DNA of 64,000 nucleotides from Bradyrhizobium canariense (GCF_900105125.1 NZ_LT629750.1:6661001-6725000), one strand, 5' to 3'; positions 9,082 to 18,729 are shown, numbered from the stretch's first letter. Notes: generated by a model from the letters alone, not told the origin. Program-made: numbers and translations.

Positions 9082-9933
9082 ATGCGTAGATTTCTGCTGG
9101 CGGCGGTGATGGCGGGAATGGCGGCCAGCGCGCAGGCGGCTGACATGCCTGATTTTCTTCGCGGCACCTTGCCCGCGTCCAGCGCGCCGACCAGAAACTG
9201 GGACGGCTGGTACGCCGGCGGTCAGGTCGACGAATCCTGGGCGAACACGAATTATAGCCGCACCGTGGTGTCGCAGACCAATGACTTGTTCCGCAACACG
9301 ACGCTGCAGGGGCCGGCGTCCGAATTGAACGTGCTGGGCAAAGTCAACGGACAAAGCTCGGGGTTTGGCGCGTTCGTCGGACGCAATTTTCAGTTCGACG
9401 ATGTCGTGCTCGGCGTGGAGGCAAACTATACTTATCTGTCCAGTCTCGCGACATCGACCAGCGCGAGTCTCGGCCCGATTCAGGTCGCCGAGCCGGGCCT
9501 GATCTTGCCGGCAGGTGATACCGCCGTGGACGGTGTGACGCTGAATGGCCGTGCTGCGCTACGGGTTAAGGACGAGATGACATTCCGTGGCCGCGCGGGC
9601 TGGGCCACCGGCGATTTCATGCCCTATATGTTCGGCGGCCTTGCGGTCGGGCGCATGGACGTTTCGAGCACGGTATCGAGCTCCGTGATCAGAACGATCA
9701 ATGATGCCGGTGGAGGTTCGACCAGTTTTCCGCTTCCACAATTTGGGCTGACCTCGACCATTGGAAAAAGCAATGCCTTCGTGGTTGGCTGGACCGCCGG
9801 CCTTGGCCTCGAATATATGCTGTGGGGCAATGTTTTCCTGCGCGGTGAATGGGAATACATCCAGTTCGTGTCGGTCCAGAACACGGCGGTCTCGGAGAAC
9901 AGCGTGCGCGCGGGCCTGGGGTACAAGTTCTGA
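9082..9933 (+). CDS. outer-membrane beta-barrel protein, second copy type
   Basis: Start at the ATG at 9082 (GGGAG upstream) gives 283 residues with a signal peptide MRRFLLAAVMAGMAASAQA-AD. WDGWYAGGQVDESW opens the barrel, VLGVEANYTYL, FRGRAGWATGDFMPYMFGG and LEYMLWGNVFLRGEWEY follow, and the protein ends RAGLGYKF, with the C-terminal phenylalanine expected for BamA-dependent barrels. It is related in fold to the preceding gene but diverged in sequence, and lies 225 nt downstream behind that gene's terminator, so it probably has its own promoter. Role likely structural or surface-adhesive; unknown. Confidence 0.85.
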   Translation: MRRFLLAAVMAGMAASAQAADMPDFLRGTLPASSAPTRNWDGWYAGGQVDESWANTNYSRTVVSQTNDLFRNTTLQGPASELNVLGKVNGQSSGFGAFVGRNFQFDDVVLGVEANYTYLSSLATSTSASLGPIQVAEPGLILPAGDTAVDGVTLNGRAALRVKDEMTFRGRAGWATGDFMPYMFGGLAVGRMDVSSTVSSSVIRTINDAGGGSTSFPLPQFGLTSTIGKSNAFVVGWTAGLGLEYMLWGNVFLRGEWEYIQFVSVQNTAVSENSVRAGLGYKF

Positions 9934-10013
9934 GCGGACGCTTGCCGGCCGATCTTGACAGCAAATGAGGCCGCTGGTCCGATGCCGTACCCGTCCCGGG
10001 AACGGCGCGATTG

Positions 10014-10604
10014 ATGAAAATCCACGGCGACAGCAATTCGGGCAATTGCCTGAAGGTGAAATGGGTCTGCGACAGGCTTGCGCTGCCCTATAGCTGGATC
10101 GAGGTCGACACGCGGAAGCGCGAAACGCGGACCACGCCATTTCTCAAGCTCAACAGCGCAGGCCAGGTGCCGACCGTCGAATTCGAGGACGGCCGGACGC
10201 TGGCGGAATCCAACGCCATCATCCGATATCTTGCCCGCGGCAGCGAGCTCATCCCGGCTGACGCTTTTCTTGCGGCGAAGATGGACGAGTGGTTGTTCTG
10301 GGAACAGTACAGCCACGAGCCGTATATTGCGGTGTGCCGCTTCCAGATGGTCTATCTCGGCAAGCCGGCATCCGATCTGGATCCCGACAAGATCAAACGC
10401 GGTTACGCCGCGCTGGCGCGGATGGAGCACCAGCTCGCCGCGACGCGCTTTCTGGTCGGCGATGTGGTCTCACTCGCCGACATCTCGCTGCTGGCTTATA
10501 CGAGGCTGGCGCATCAGGGTGGTTTTCATCTCGACGGTTACGCCGCCGTGCGGCGCTGGATCGGCGAGACGGAAAAGTCCCTCAAGCTGCAACCCGCGCG
10601 TTGA
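10014..10604 (+). CDS. glutathione S-transferase family protein
   Basis: The 196-residue protein (ATG at 10014) has the thioredoxin-like N-terminal domain, with SNSGNCLKVKWVCDRLALPY, the VPTVEFEDG strand containing the cis-proline, and LAESNAIIRYLA, which carries the glutathione-binding S in an E-S-N motif. The C-terminal helical domain contains FLVGDVVSLADISLLAYTRLA, with the usual N-cap motif of GSTs. It probably conjugates glutathione to an electrophile or has a related redox role. Catalytic residue may be S9 or S11 near the N-terminus (SNSGN); class is not resolved. The GNAT gene starts 18 nt downstream, so they likely form an operon. Confidence 0.85.
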   Translation: MKIHGDSNSGNCLKVKWVCDRLALPYSWIEVDTRKRETRTTPFLKLNSAGQVPTVEFEDGRTLAESNAIIRYLARGSELIPADAFLAAKMDEWLFWEQYSHEPYIAVCRFQMVYLGKPASDLDPDKIKRGYAALARMEHQLAATRFLVGDVVSLADISLLAYTRLAHQGGFHLDGYAAVRRWIGETEKSLKLQPAR

Positions 10605-10621
10605 TATCAACTGGAATAACC

Positions 10622-11092
10622 ATGGACACGATTTCCAAGATCACCATCCGTCGCGCCCGCCGCGATGATGTTCAGGCCATCGTCGCGATGCTGGCGGATG
10701 ATCGCCTCGGCAGCGCGCGCGAACGGCTCGAGGATCCGCTGCCGCCGTCCTATTTCCGGGCGTTCGAGGCGGTCGACCGCGATCCGAATATCCAGCTCGT
10801 GGTCGCGGAGGATGGCGATCGCGCAGTTATCGGCTGCCTGCAGCTTTGCATCTTGCCTGGATTGAGCTCGCAGGGCGCATCGCGCGGTCTGATCGAGGAC
10901 GTTCGCGTCGCTTCGCATTGCCGCAGCCGTGGCATCGGCGAACGACTGGTGCAGTGGGCTGTCACCGAGGCGCGCGCAAAAGATTGCAAGCTGGTCGAAT
11001 TGCTGACGCATCATACCCGCGTCGATGCGCAGCGCTTCTACGCGAGACTCGGGTTTCAAGCGAGCCACGTCGGAATGACCTTGCGGTTTTGA
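10622..11092 (+). CDS. GNAT-family N-acetyltransferase
   Basis: A 156-residue protein beginning at the ATG at 10622. It contains the GNAT elements in order: RRARRDDVQAIVAML near the N-terminus, central strands LVVAEDGDRAVIGCLQL and LIEDVRVASHCRSRGIGERLV (about residues 90-109), where RSRGIG is the acetyl-CoA-binding R-x-x-G-x-G/A loop, then ARAKDCKLVELLT and the C-terminal AQRFYARLGFQASHVGM. Acceptor substrate unknown. It follows the GST gene by 17 nt. Confidence 0.85.
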   Translation: MDTISKITIRRARRDDVQAIVAMLADDRLGSARERLEDPLPPSYFRAFEAVDRDPNIQLVVAEDGDRAVIGCLQLCILPGLSSQGASRGLIEDVRVASHCRSRGIGERLVQWAVTEARAKDCKLVELLTHHTRVDAQRFYARLGFQASHVGMTLRF

Positions 11093-11264
11093 TGCCGCGG
11101 CCAGCCCAAAGTTGAATGCTGCGCTCGCCGACGCTTAAGGTGGTCGTCACTCTCTGATCCGGTTAACAGGCGATAAACTAACCGGTCTTTCGTCATTTTC
11201 CCCGGGGAACGATTCGTGTCATGCTGAGGTATCCCGTCAGGCCAGCGTAGCTTGGGGACCGCAC

Positions 11265-11489
11265 ATGAATAATTATTCGATTATCAAGGTCGGTCACGAA
11301 TACGTCGTGCAGGCCGATGAAAAAAGTATTTTGAAAGTTGCAAGCTGGCGCAGGGCCGCGAAACTCGTCACGGACGCTGCGGAATTGCTGGACTCGCAAC
11401 CGGCTCCGCAAGCGCCTTTGCAGGCGAAACCCGAGCCATCAATCGACCGTGATCCCAGGGTCATGCCTGATCCGTCCGAAGTTTCTTGA
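11265..11489 (+). CDS. small hypothetical protein, 74 aa
   Basis: Begins with a hydrophilic MNNYSIIKVGHEYVVQADEK stretch that looks like two beta strands, continues with the basic WRRAAKLVTDAAELLDSQ helix and ends in a proline-rich tail (APQAPLQAKPEPSIDRDP). No signal peptide or membrane segment. GGGGACCGCAC precedes the ATG. I recognise the type from Rhizobiales genomes but no function is known to me. It lies 79 nt before serC. Confidence 0.6.
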   Translation: MNNYSIIKVGHEYVVQADEKSILKVASWRRAAKLVTDAAELLDSQPAPQAPLQAKPEPSIDRDPRVMPDPSEVS

Positions 11490-11527
11490 CGATTGCAGGC
11501 GGCTCCCTTATTTACCGCAGCGGGACA

Positions 11528-11565
11528 CCTCCCCCCAACGGGAGGCTTGCTATCTGGAAGGATAG
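11528..11565 (+). ncRNA. serC leader RNA motif (two hairpins)
   Basis: Two stems stand directly before serC. The first pairs CCTCCC (11528-11533) with GGGAGG (11540-11545). The second pairs CTATC (11550-11554) with GATAG (11561-11565) and its loop, TGGAAG, together with the first G of the closing stem, is the Shine-Dalgarno sequence, 7 nt from the ATG. This position and shape agree with the serC motif described upstream of serC in alphaproteobacteria (Rfam has such a family). Function as a regulator of translation is an inference. Confidence 0.6.
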
Positions 11566-11568
11566 ATC

Positions 11569-12741
11569 ATGACTGCAGCGAAGCCCGCTTCGCGGCCAAA
11601 TGTGCCGCACTTTTCCTCCGGCCCCTGTGCCAAGCGCCCCGGCTGGAATCCCCAAAATCTCAAAGACGCCGCGCTCGGTCGCTCGCACCGTGCGAAGGTC
11701 GGGAAAGCCAAGCTCAAGCTCGCGATCGAGTTGACGCGCGAAGTGCTTGAAGTCCCCGCCGGCTACAAGATCGGTATCGTGCCGGCGTCTGACACCGGCG
11801 CGGTCGAAATGGCGTTGTGGTCGCTGCTCGGTGCGCGGCCCGTCACCACCATCGCCTGGGAATCCTTCGGCGAAGGCTGGGTCAGCGACATCGTCAAGGA
11901 ATTGAAGCTGAAGGATGTCGCCAAGCTGCACGCCGGCTACGGCGAGATCCCCGATCTCAGCAAGGCCGATCCCGCTTCCGACATTGTCTTCACCTGGAAC
12001 GGTACCACGTCGGGCGTGCGCGTTCCCAACGCCGACTGGATCAGCGCGAACCGTGAAGGTCTCACGATTTGTGACGCCACTTCGGCGGCGTTCGCACAGA
12101 AGCTCGATTGGCCCAAGCTCGATGTGGTGACGTTCTCCTGGCAGAAGGCGCTGGGCGGCGAGGCCGCGCATGGCATGCTTGTGCTGAGTCCGCGCGCGGT
12201 CGAACGGCTGGAGACCTACAAGCCGGCATGGCCGCTGCCGAAGATCTTCCGGATGACCAAGGGCGGCAAGCTCAACGAAGGCATCTTCGAGGGTGAGACC
12301 ATCAACACGCCGTCGATGCTGTGCGTCGAGGACTATCTCGATGCGCTGAACTGGGGCAAATCGATCGGCGGTCTCAAGGCGCTGATGGCGCGCGCCGACG
12401 CCAACACCAAGGTGCTCGCCGACTGGAAGGCGAAAACGCCGTGGATCGATTTCCTCGCGAGGGATGCGGCGATCCGCTCCAACACCTCGGTGTGCCTGAA
12501 GGTAATCGATCCCGCGATCACGTCGCTGACGCCGGACGCGCAGGCCGATTTCTCCAAAAAGCTCGTCGCCTTGGTGGAAAAGGAAGGCGCCGGTTACGAC
12601 TTCGCGCATTACCGCGATGCGCCGGCGGGCTTGCGGATCTGGTGCGGCGCGACCGTGGAGGCCCAGGATGTCGCGCTGCTGACGCAGTGGATCGACTGGG
12701 CGTTTGCGGAAGCCAAGGCTTCGCTTCCGAAGGCTGCGTAA
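11569..12741 (+). CDS. serC: phosphoserine transaminase
   Basis: Converts 3-phosphohydroxypyruvate and glutamate to phosphoserine in serine synthesis; PLP-dependent and cytosolic. The 390 residues fit the alphaproteobacterial SerC form. [16 protein letters not shown] (11-26) is the typical opening, D169 in ICDATSAAF should bind the PLP pyridine nitrogen, and K193 in [14 protein letters not shown] is the Schiff-base lysine. It precedes serA, the gene for the previous step, in the same direction; 212 nt of repeat-containing DNA lie between them. The hairpin leader upstream suggests post-transcriptional control. Confidence 0.95.
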   Translation: MTAAKPASRPNVPHFSSGPCAKRPGWNPQNLKDAALGRSHRAKVGKAKLKLAIELTREVLEVPAGYKIGIVPASDTGAVEMALWSLLGARPVTTIAWESFGEGWVSDIVKELKLKDVAKLHAGYGEIPDLSKADPASDIVFTWNGTTSGVRVPNADWISANREGLTICDATSAAFAQKLDWPKLDVVTFSWQKALGGEAAHGMLVLSPRAVERLETYKPAWPLPKIFRMTKGGKLNEGIFEGETINTPSMLCVEDYLDALNWGKSIGGLKALMARADANTKVLADWKAKTPWIDFLARDAAIRSNTSVCLKVIDPAITSLTPDAQADFSKKLVALVEKEGAGYDFAHYRDAPAGLRIWCGATVEAQDVALLTQWIDWAFAEAKASLPKAA

Positions 12742-12754
12742 ATTTCCTTCTTAA

Positions 12755-12873
12755 CCTCGCCCCGTTCTTACGGGGAGAGGTCGGCGCGCGGCGCCGGGCG
12801 AGGGCTCTTAAGCTTCGTACCTCGCAAATGCCCCTCACCCCAACCCTCTCCCCCGTAAGAACGGGGAGAGGGA
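12755..12873. repeat. inverted repeat element between serC and serA
   Basis: CCTCGCCCCGTTCTTACGGGGAGAGG (in two halves, 12755-12780) is followed by a GC-rich spacer and by CCCTCTCCCCCGTAAGAACG continuing to GGGGAGAGGG near 12872. Each block is itself a palindrome around GTTCTTAC or GTAAGAAC, and the blocks are copies of one unit. This is a familiar kind of palindromic intergenic repeat in Bradyrhizobium-like genomes. It may affect serC-serA read-through. Confidence 0.7.
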
Positions 12874-12953
12874 GAAGAGATTGCTTCGAGACTTTCACCT
12901 CACTCGGCGCTTTGCACCGGCCTCCCTCAGGGGAGCGCGAAGGAAAAACTCAG

Positions 12954-14543
12954 ATGTCCAAACCCAAAGTTCTTATTTCCGATGCGTTGTCGCCGGCTGC
13001 GGTGCAGATCTTCAAGGACCGTGGCATCGAGGTCGATTTCCAGCCCAATCTCGGCAAGGACAAAGACAAGCTCGCCGAGATCATCGGCAATTATGATGGC
13101 CTCGCGATCCGCTCGGCGACCAAGGCAACCGCGAAAATCATCGACAAAGCGACGCGGCTGAAGGTGATCGGCCGCGCCGGCATCGGCGTCGACAATGTCG
13201 AGATCCCCGCCGCCACGGCCAAGGGCATCATCGTGATGAACACGCCGTTCGGCAATTCGATCACGACCGCCGAGCATGCCATCACCCTGATGCTGGCGCT
13301 GGCGCGCGAAATTCCGCAGGCCGATGCTTCGACGCAAGCCGGCAAATGGGAAAAGAACCGCTTCATGGGGGTCGAGATCACCGGCAAGACGCTCGGCGTG
13401 ATCGGCTGCGGCAACATCGGCTCGATCGCCGCCGACCGCGCGCTCGGTCTTCGCATGAAGGTGATCGCGTTCGATCCGTTCCTGTCGCCGGAGCGCGCCA
13501 AGGATCTCGGCGTCGAGAAGGTCGATCTCGACGAGCTGTTCAAGCGTGCCGACTTCATCACATTGCATACGCCACTGACCGAGAAGACCAAAAACATCAT
13601 CGACGCGGCTGCGCTGGCAAAGATGAAAAAAGGCGTGCGCATCATCAACTGCGCTCGCGGCGGCCTGGTGGATGAGCAGGCGCTGGTCGATGCGTTGAAT
13701 TCCAAGCACGTCGCGGGCGCAGCGTTCGACGTGTTCGTCGAGGAGCCGGCGACTTCGAACGTGTTGTTCGGCCACCCCAATGTAATCTGCACGCCGCATC
13801 TCGGCGCCGCCACCACCGAGGCGCAGGAGAATGTCGCGCTGCAGGTCGCCGAGCAGATGTCGGACTATCTTCTGAACGGCGCGATTTCCAACGCGGTCAA
13901 CTTCCCCTCGATCACCGCGGAAGAGGCGCCGAAACTGCGGCCATTCATCGAGCTTGCCGAAAAACTCGGCTCGTTCGCTGGCCAGCTCACCGAGAGCGGT
14001 ATTGCGAAAGTACAGATCACCTATGAAGGCCACGTCGCCGAAATGAAGATCAAGGCGCTGACTTCGGCGGTGCTGTCAGGACTGCTGCGGCCGATGCTGG
14101 GCGATGTCAATGTCGTCTCGGCGCCGGTTGTCGCCAAGGAGCGCGGCATGGTGGTCGACGAGATCGTGCGTGCGGCGGAAAGCGACTACGAAAGCCTGAT
14201 CACGGTCACCGTCACGACCGAGCGGCAGGAGCGCTCGGTGTCGGGTACGGTCTATGCCGACGGCAAGCCGCGGCTGGTGGACATCAAGGGCATTCGCGTC
14301 GATGCGGAGTTCGGCAAGTCGATGATCTATGTCACCAATGAGGACAAGCCCGGCTTCATCGGCAAGTTCGCGGGCCTGCTCGGCGACGCCAAGATCAACA
14401 TCGCCACCTTCCATCTCGGCCGCACCAAGCAGGGCGGCGACGCCATTGCGCTGGTCGAGGTCGACGGCGCGGTGCCGGCGGATGTGCTCGCCAAGGTGAA
14501 GGCGTTGCCGCAGGTGAAGCAAGTCAAGGCGCTGGTGTTCTAA
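12954..14543 (+). CDS. serA: D-3-phosphoglycerate dehydrogenase
   Basis: Oxidises 3-phosphoglycerate to phosphohydroxypyruvate with NAD, first step of serine synthesis. The ATG at 12954 gives 529 residues, the long SerA type with an extra intervening domain and a C-terminal ACT domain (about 457-529). The frame stays open upstream into the repeat region, but AAGGAAAAA precedes this ATG and MSKPKVLISD is the usual start. NAD loop GCGNIG 151-156; catalytic R235 (NCARGGL), E264 (FVEEPA) and H282 (PHLGA). The ACT part (VTNEDKPGFIGKFAGLLG) may mediate serine feedback. It follows serC. Confidence 0.95.
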   Translation: MSKPKVLISDALSPAAVQIFKDRGIEVDFQPNLGKDKDKLAEIIGNYDGLAIRSATKATAKIIDKATRLKVIGRAGIGVDNVEIPAATAKGIIVMNTPFGNSITTAEHAITLMLALAREIPQADASTQAGKWEKNRFMGVEITGKTLGVIGCGNIGSIAADRALGLRMKVIAFDPFLSPERAKDLGVEKVDLDELFKRADFITLHTPLTEKTKNIIDAAALAKMKKGVRIINCARGGLVDEQALVDALNSKHVAGAAFDVFVEEPATSNVLFGHPNVICTPHLGAATTEAQENVALQVAEQMSDYLLNGAISNAVNFPSITAEEAPKLRPFIELAEKLGSFAGQLTESGIAKVQITYEGHVAEMKIKALTSAVLSGLLRPMLGDVNVVSAPVVAKERGMVVDEIVRAAESDYESLITVTVTTERQERSVSGTVYADGKPRLVDIKGIRVDAEFGKSMIYVTNEDKPGFIGKFAGLLGDAKINIATFHLGRTKQGGDAIALVEVDGAVPADVLAKVKALPQVKQVKALVF

Positions 14544-14669
14544 AACGCGAGGGACACCGCTCTCCGCCGGTCGCGTCATGTCGTCAAGGGTGAGTGCGCC
14601 TGCAAGGGGCAGGGCATCTGTCACCTGATCGGCTTTCACCCCAACTTCCGATGCTGAGGTGATCGCTGA

Positions 14670-15641
14670 TCAAACGCCTTCGTAAACCAGCCTGGTGAAG
14701 AAGCCGGGATCGATGACAAACTGACCCCATTTGGCATCGAAGGCCGCGGTTGGTTTGGCCGCGACAGTCTCGTCTTTCGATCTTCCCTGTTGCTTGAGCT
14801 TTGCGACGTTGTCCCTGACCGCAACGAGCATGTCGCGGAATTCCTTGAGCTCGGCTTTGTTGCTGACGGGGTGTCCATGGCCCGGAATGATGATCGTGCC
14901 GTCTGTCGTCGCCGCCAGATTGGCGTCACACGCCGCGATCGTTCCGTCGATGCTGCCGCCGGTCGAATAGTCGATGAAGGGATAGATGCCGTTCCAAAAC
15001 GTGTCGGCGACGTGAACGATGTTGGCTTCGGCAAAGGTGACGGAGATGTCGCTGTCGGTGTGGGCAGGGCCGTAGTATTTCAGATCGATGGTCGAGCTGT
15101 TAAGTTTTAATCTGTGCTCTTTCGCAAAGACTTCGCTGGGAATCCCGCCCGACGGCGTTGGCAGAAAATTATAATCCCAATCCTCGACGCGCTGAATCCC
15201 GGACAGATGCTTGCGCGTGTTCTCCTGGGCGATAATTTTTGCGCCGACCGAATGCAGCCATTCGTTGCCGTCGGCGTGATCGAAGTGCCAGTGCGTATTG
15301 ACGAGATGAGTGATCGGATCGCTGCCGAGATCGGCAAGGGCCTTGGTGATGTGAGGGCGCGAAACACCGATGCCGGCATCGATCAGCACTTTGCCGTCAG
15401 GGCCGGTAAGCACCGCGATATTTCCGCCGGAGCCCTCGAGCACGCTGACATTGTTTCGCAGTCTGTGCGTAACGATCGGCGATACCGCTGCGCTGTCCTT
15501 GATCAGGCTGACGAGACCTCTGGCCTCGGCGAAGGCTTCGCGCGGTGTCAGCCAGCCACCGGTCGCGGCAAAGGCCGCACCACCGGCGCAGCAGAGGCAA
15601 AAGCGTCGCCTCGACAATGAAGTCTCGTTTCGAGCAGCCAT
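14670..15641 (-). CDS. metallo-beta-lactamase-fold hydrolase, Tat signal
   Basis: Start chosen at the ATG at 15641 (AGGGG upstream), giving 323 residues; the frame extends further upstream to 15713 without support. The N-terminus has SRRRFCLCCAGGAAF (residues 10-24), a twin-arginine signal, so export in folded form is likely. The Zn-binding motif THWHFDHADGN carries H117, H119, D121 and H122; later VADTFWNGIYP and IIIPGHGHPVS supply the further metal-ligand regions. Family members include lactamases, glyoxalases and quinoprotein-relay enzymes, so the substrate is not clear. Confidence 0.8.
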   Translation of the reverse strand: MAARNETSLSRRRFCLCCAGGAAFAATGGWLTPREAFAEARGLVSLIKDSAAVSPIVTHRLRNNVSVLEGSGGNIAVLTGPDGKVLIDAGIGVSRPHITKALADLGSDPITHLVNTHWHFDHADGNEWLHSVGAKIIAQENTRKHLSGIQRVEDWDYNFLPTPSGGIPSEVFAKEHRLKLNSSTIDLKYYGPAHTDSDISVTFAEANIVHVADTFWNGIYPFIDYSTGGSIDGTIAACDANLAATTDGTIIIPGHGHPVSNKAELKEFRDMLVAVRDNVAKLKQQGRSKDETVAAKPTAAFDAKWGQFVIDPGFFTRLVYEGV

Positions 15642-15772
15642 GGCACTGACCCCTGAATGAACGCGCGCGGACCGATCTTCGCTATTTCCCGCTTTTTTCG
15701 AAGCATCCGGCATCTTTTAGAAATATCCGGCAGCGAACCGCGCAGGGCTCGCCGCCGGCGTTGAGGCCGCGT

Positions 15773-16816
15773 TTAGCTGTTCGGGCCGCGGTCCATGCCG
15801 ATCGGTTGCCAGCGGCGCAGCGCGGTGTTCTGCAGCACCGATGGATTGACGCAGCTTACCGGCCACATGCCCGACAGAACCAGCGATAATTCATAGCCGA
15901 CGCGGCGTTTGCGCGCCTCGTCGAAGCGCGCCGAGGCCGAGGCGACATGCGCGGTCAGCGTGACGTTCTCCATGCCCAGCATTGGATTGTTGTGCGACGG
16001 CGGCTCCTTTTCCAGCACGTCGAGCGCGGCGTGCGCGATCCAGCCTTCCTGCAGAGCCTTGATCAGTGCGTCTTCGTCCACGGTCGGGCCGCGTCCGGTA
16101 TTGATGAAGATGGCGCTCGGCTTCATCTGCCTGAAGTGCTTTTCGCCGAGCATGTGGTGAACTTCCGGCCGCGCCGGCGCGTGCATCGAAACGAAATCCG
16201 ATTGCGACAGCACTTCGGACAAGGTCGCCGGCAGGACGCCATGCTCGGAGATCAGCGTCTCCTGGATGAACGGGTCGTAGGCCATCATGCGAAGCCCGAA
16301 CGGCGCGGCGCGCTTGGCGACGGCGCGCGCCACCCGGCCGAACGAGATGAAGCCCAGCGTCTGTCCCATCAACCGAGGGATTTTCAGCAGCGCCGGCCGG
16401 CCTTCCGACCAGCGGCCTTCGCGGACCATCTTGTCCTGCTGGACCAGGCGGCGAAAGCCCGCCAGCAACAGCATCATCGCGTGGTCGGCCACTTCCTCGA
16501 TGAACGTGTCGGGGATGTTGGTGACGGGAATGCCGCGGGCGGTGGCGGCTTTGACGTCCACGCTGTCGACGCCGACGCTGCCCAGCGTGATGACCTTGCA
16601 ATTCTCCAGGCTGTCGATGATTTTCTTCGAAATCGGAATGCCCTTGGCATAGATGGCGTCGGCGGTCCGGGCGGCGGCGATGAATTCGGCCTCGCTGGTC
16701 GGCGCCTCGACGATTTCAGCGCCGATCGGATCGAGCGCTTCCAGTTCGTAGGCGTAGCCGCCTCCTGCGACGGTGAAACTCGCGCCTTTCGGCGTCACTA
16801 TTTTGAACTTCGGCAT
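15773..16816 (-). CDS. D-2-hydroxyacid dehydrogenase, NAD-binding
   Basis: A 347-residue SerA/FdhA-like oxidoreductase. Substrate domain contains LGSVGVDSVDVKAATARGIPV; the Rossmann domain starts TLGFISFGRVARAVA (153-167), and catalytic residues are R242 (NTGRGP), E271 (VLEKEPP) and H290 (TAHVAS). The NAD loop, normally GxGxxG, is G155-F-I-S158-F-G160: the second glycine is replaced by serine. Such substitutions occur in some subfamilies, so activity may remain. The last 20 residues are extra. It stands alone on the minus strand between a metallohydrolase and a chemoreceptor; substrate unknown. Confidence 0.82.
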   Translation of the reverse strand: MPKFKIVTPKGASFTVAGGGYAYELEALDPIGAEIVEAPTSEAEFIAAARTADAIYAKGIPISKKIIDSLENCKVITLGSVGVDSVDVKAATARGIPVTNIPDTFIEEVADHAMMLLLAGFRRLVQQDKMVREGRWSEGRPALLKIPRLMGQTLGFISFGRVARAVAKRAAPFGLRMMAYDPFIQETLISEHGVLPATLSEVLSQSDFVSMHAPARPEVHHMLGEKHFRQMKPSAIFINTGRGPTVDEDALIKALQEGWIAHAALDVLEKEPPSHNNPMLGMENVTLTAHVASASARFDEARKRRVGYELSLVLSGMWPVSCVNPSVLQNTALRRWQPIGMDRGPNS

Positions 16817-17043
16817 TTCCTTCTCCCGATTTGACGTTTCGGTGTTGGTTATATCAGCGGCACACCACCGCTACTTCCCGATTCCAGCATCCTGATCATC
16901 CTCTCGCGCAATCCTGCGTTTTTTTGGTCGGGTAGTTCTACGGAGAGGCTTTGGTAACCAAGCGCTAAAGGATTTCACTATAGCGTGATGCAGTTCATTC
17001 CGCCAATTGCGCCCCCCCTCGGCTATTTCCTCCGGAGATCCCA

Positions 17044-18729
17044 GTGAAGCTGAACAATCTGACGATTGCCCCCAAGCTTGGTATCTTGGTGGGTGTAACC
17101 CTGTTCGGCCTCTGCATCGCCGGCGTTCTTGCCGGCTATCTGATGCAGCGCGAGATGCTGAACGCCCGGATCGATCAGGTTCGCTCCATCGTCGAAGCCG
17201 GCCGCAACATGGCGATCGGGCTGCAGAAGCAGGTCGATGCCGGTCAGCTCACCAAGGAGGCAGCCCTTGCCGAATTCGGCCGCCGGGCCAACTCGATGAC
17301 CTACGACAACGGCGCCGGTTATTTGTTCGGTACGACGTTCGATGGCATCACGGTGCTGTCGCCCGACCCCAAGCAGATCGGCACCAACCGCATGGACGTG
17401 GTGGTGAGTGGCAGAATGATCTCCCATGAGCTGCTCGATGGCGTGAAAGCCAAGGGCGAAGTCCTGCTGACCTATGATTACGTAAGACCGGGCGAGGCAA
17501 AGCCGGTCCGCAAGATCGGTTATGCCGTCGCTGTGCCCGGCTTTAATATGTATATCGGATCCGGCGCCTATCTCGACGATCTCGATGCCAAGTTGAAGCC
17601 GATCATATGGACGCTTGGTCTTGCGATTGTCATCATCGGTGCCGTTGGCGGCAGCGTGGCCTGGCTGATCGGCCGCAGCATCAGCCGTCCGCTCGGTCAA
17701 CTCGGCGCGCGCATGCGCGCGCTGGCCGATGGCTCGCTGGAAGGCGAGATTCCCGGTACCGAGCGCGGCGATGAAGTCGGCGCGATGGCAGCGACCGTTC
17801 AGATCTTCAAGGACAATGCAGTGCGCATTCGCGGGCTCGAAAAGGTCGAGGCGGAAACGCAGGAGCGCGCCGCAGCCGAACGTCGTTCGGCGATGGAAAG
17901 CCTCGCCGGCGAGTTCGAGCGTAGCGTCAACGGCATCGTGCGTTCGGTGTCCACTGCGGCAGCAGGAATGCAGACCACGGCGCAATTGATGACGTCGACG
18001 GCGAGCGACGCCAGTGCGCGCGCAGCAACAGTCGGTGCGGCATCGGAGAGCGCCTCGAACAATGTTGGCACGGTCGCAGCCGCAGCCGAAGAGCTCTCAA
18101 GCTCGGTTGCTGAAATCTCCCGGCAGGTGGCGCGTTCGAGCGAGATCGCCAGCAAGGCGGTGGCAGACGCCGAGAGCACCAACACCACCGTCCGCGCCCT
18201 GTCCACCGGCGCCGAGAAGATCGGCGAAGTGGTCAAGCTCATTCACAGCATCGCCGCTCAGACCAATCTGCTGGCGCTGAACGCGACCATCGAAGCGGCC
18301 CGTGCCGGCGAATCCGGCCGTGGCTTTGCGGTCGTTGCTTCCGAAGTCAAGGCGCTGGCGAACCAGACCGCCAAGGCCACCGAGGAGATCTCGGCGCAGG
18401 TCGCGGCCATGCAGGCCTCGACCAGCGACGCCGTGGTCTCGATCGGCGGCATCACCGAGACGATCGCGCAGATGAGCGAGATCACCGTCAGCATCTCCAC
18501 CGCAATCGAGCAGCAGGGCGATGCGACGCGCGAGATTGCGCGCAACATTCAGTCGGTCGCGGCGGGTTCAAGCGAAATCAGCGCCCATATCGGCGGCGTC
18601 ACCAGTGCTGCGGCAGCGACCGGCACGGCTGCCTCGGACGTGCTGTCGAACGCCCGCGAACTCGACAATCAGTCGGGCATGCTGCGCACCGCGGTCGACC
18701 AGTTCCTGACCAAGGTACGCGCGGCGTAA
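17044..18729 (+). CDS. methyl-accepting chemotaxis protein
   Basis: GTG start at 17044 after GGAG; 561 residues. Membrane helix at about 10-31, then a periplasmic single-Cache (sCache_2-like) domain (35-180) with [21 protein letters not shown] and [18 protein letters not shown], a second helix at about 185-207, a HAMP segment beginning [20 protein letters not shown], and a C-terminal signalling domain whose hairpin tip [22 protein letters not shown] is typical. It transmits ligand sensing to CheA and CheW, and so to the flagellar motor; the ligand is likely a small organic acid, by family. Preceded by a palindrome TTGGTAACCAA. Confidence 0.93.
   Translation: MKLNNLTIAPKLGILVGVTLFGLCIAGVLAGYLMQREMLNARIDQVRSIVEAGRNMAIGLQKQVDAGQLTKEAALAEFGRRANSMTYDNGAGYLFGTTFDGITVLSPDPKQIGTNRMDVVVSGRMISHELLDGVKAKGEVLLTYDYVRPGEAKPVRKIGYAVAVPGFNMYIGSGAYLDDLDAKLKPIIWTLGLAIVIIGAVGGSVAWLIGRSISRPLGQLGARMRALADGSLEGEIPGTERGDEVGAMAATVQIFKDNAVRIRGLEKVEAETQERAAAERRSAMESLAGEFERSVNGIVRSVSTAAAGMQTTAQLMTSTASDASARAATVGAASESASNNVGTVAAAAEELSSSVAEISRQVARSSEIASKAVADAESTNTTVRALSTGAEKIGEVVKLIHSIAAQTNLLALNATIEAARAGESGRGFAVVASEVKALANQTAKATEEISAQVAAMQASTSDAVVSIGGITETIAQMSEITVSISTAIEQQGDATREIARNIQSVAAGSSEISAHIGGVTSAAAATGTAASDVLSNARELDNQSGMLRTAVDQFLTKVRAA

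Noticed and set aside
12321..12953. Long in-frame extension upstream of serA
   Set aside because: It runs through the end of serC in another frame and a palindromic repeat; the family start and RBS are at 12954.
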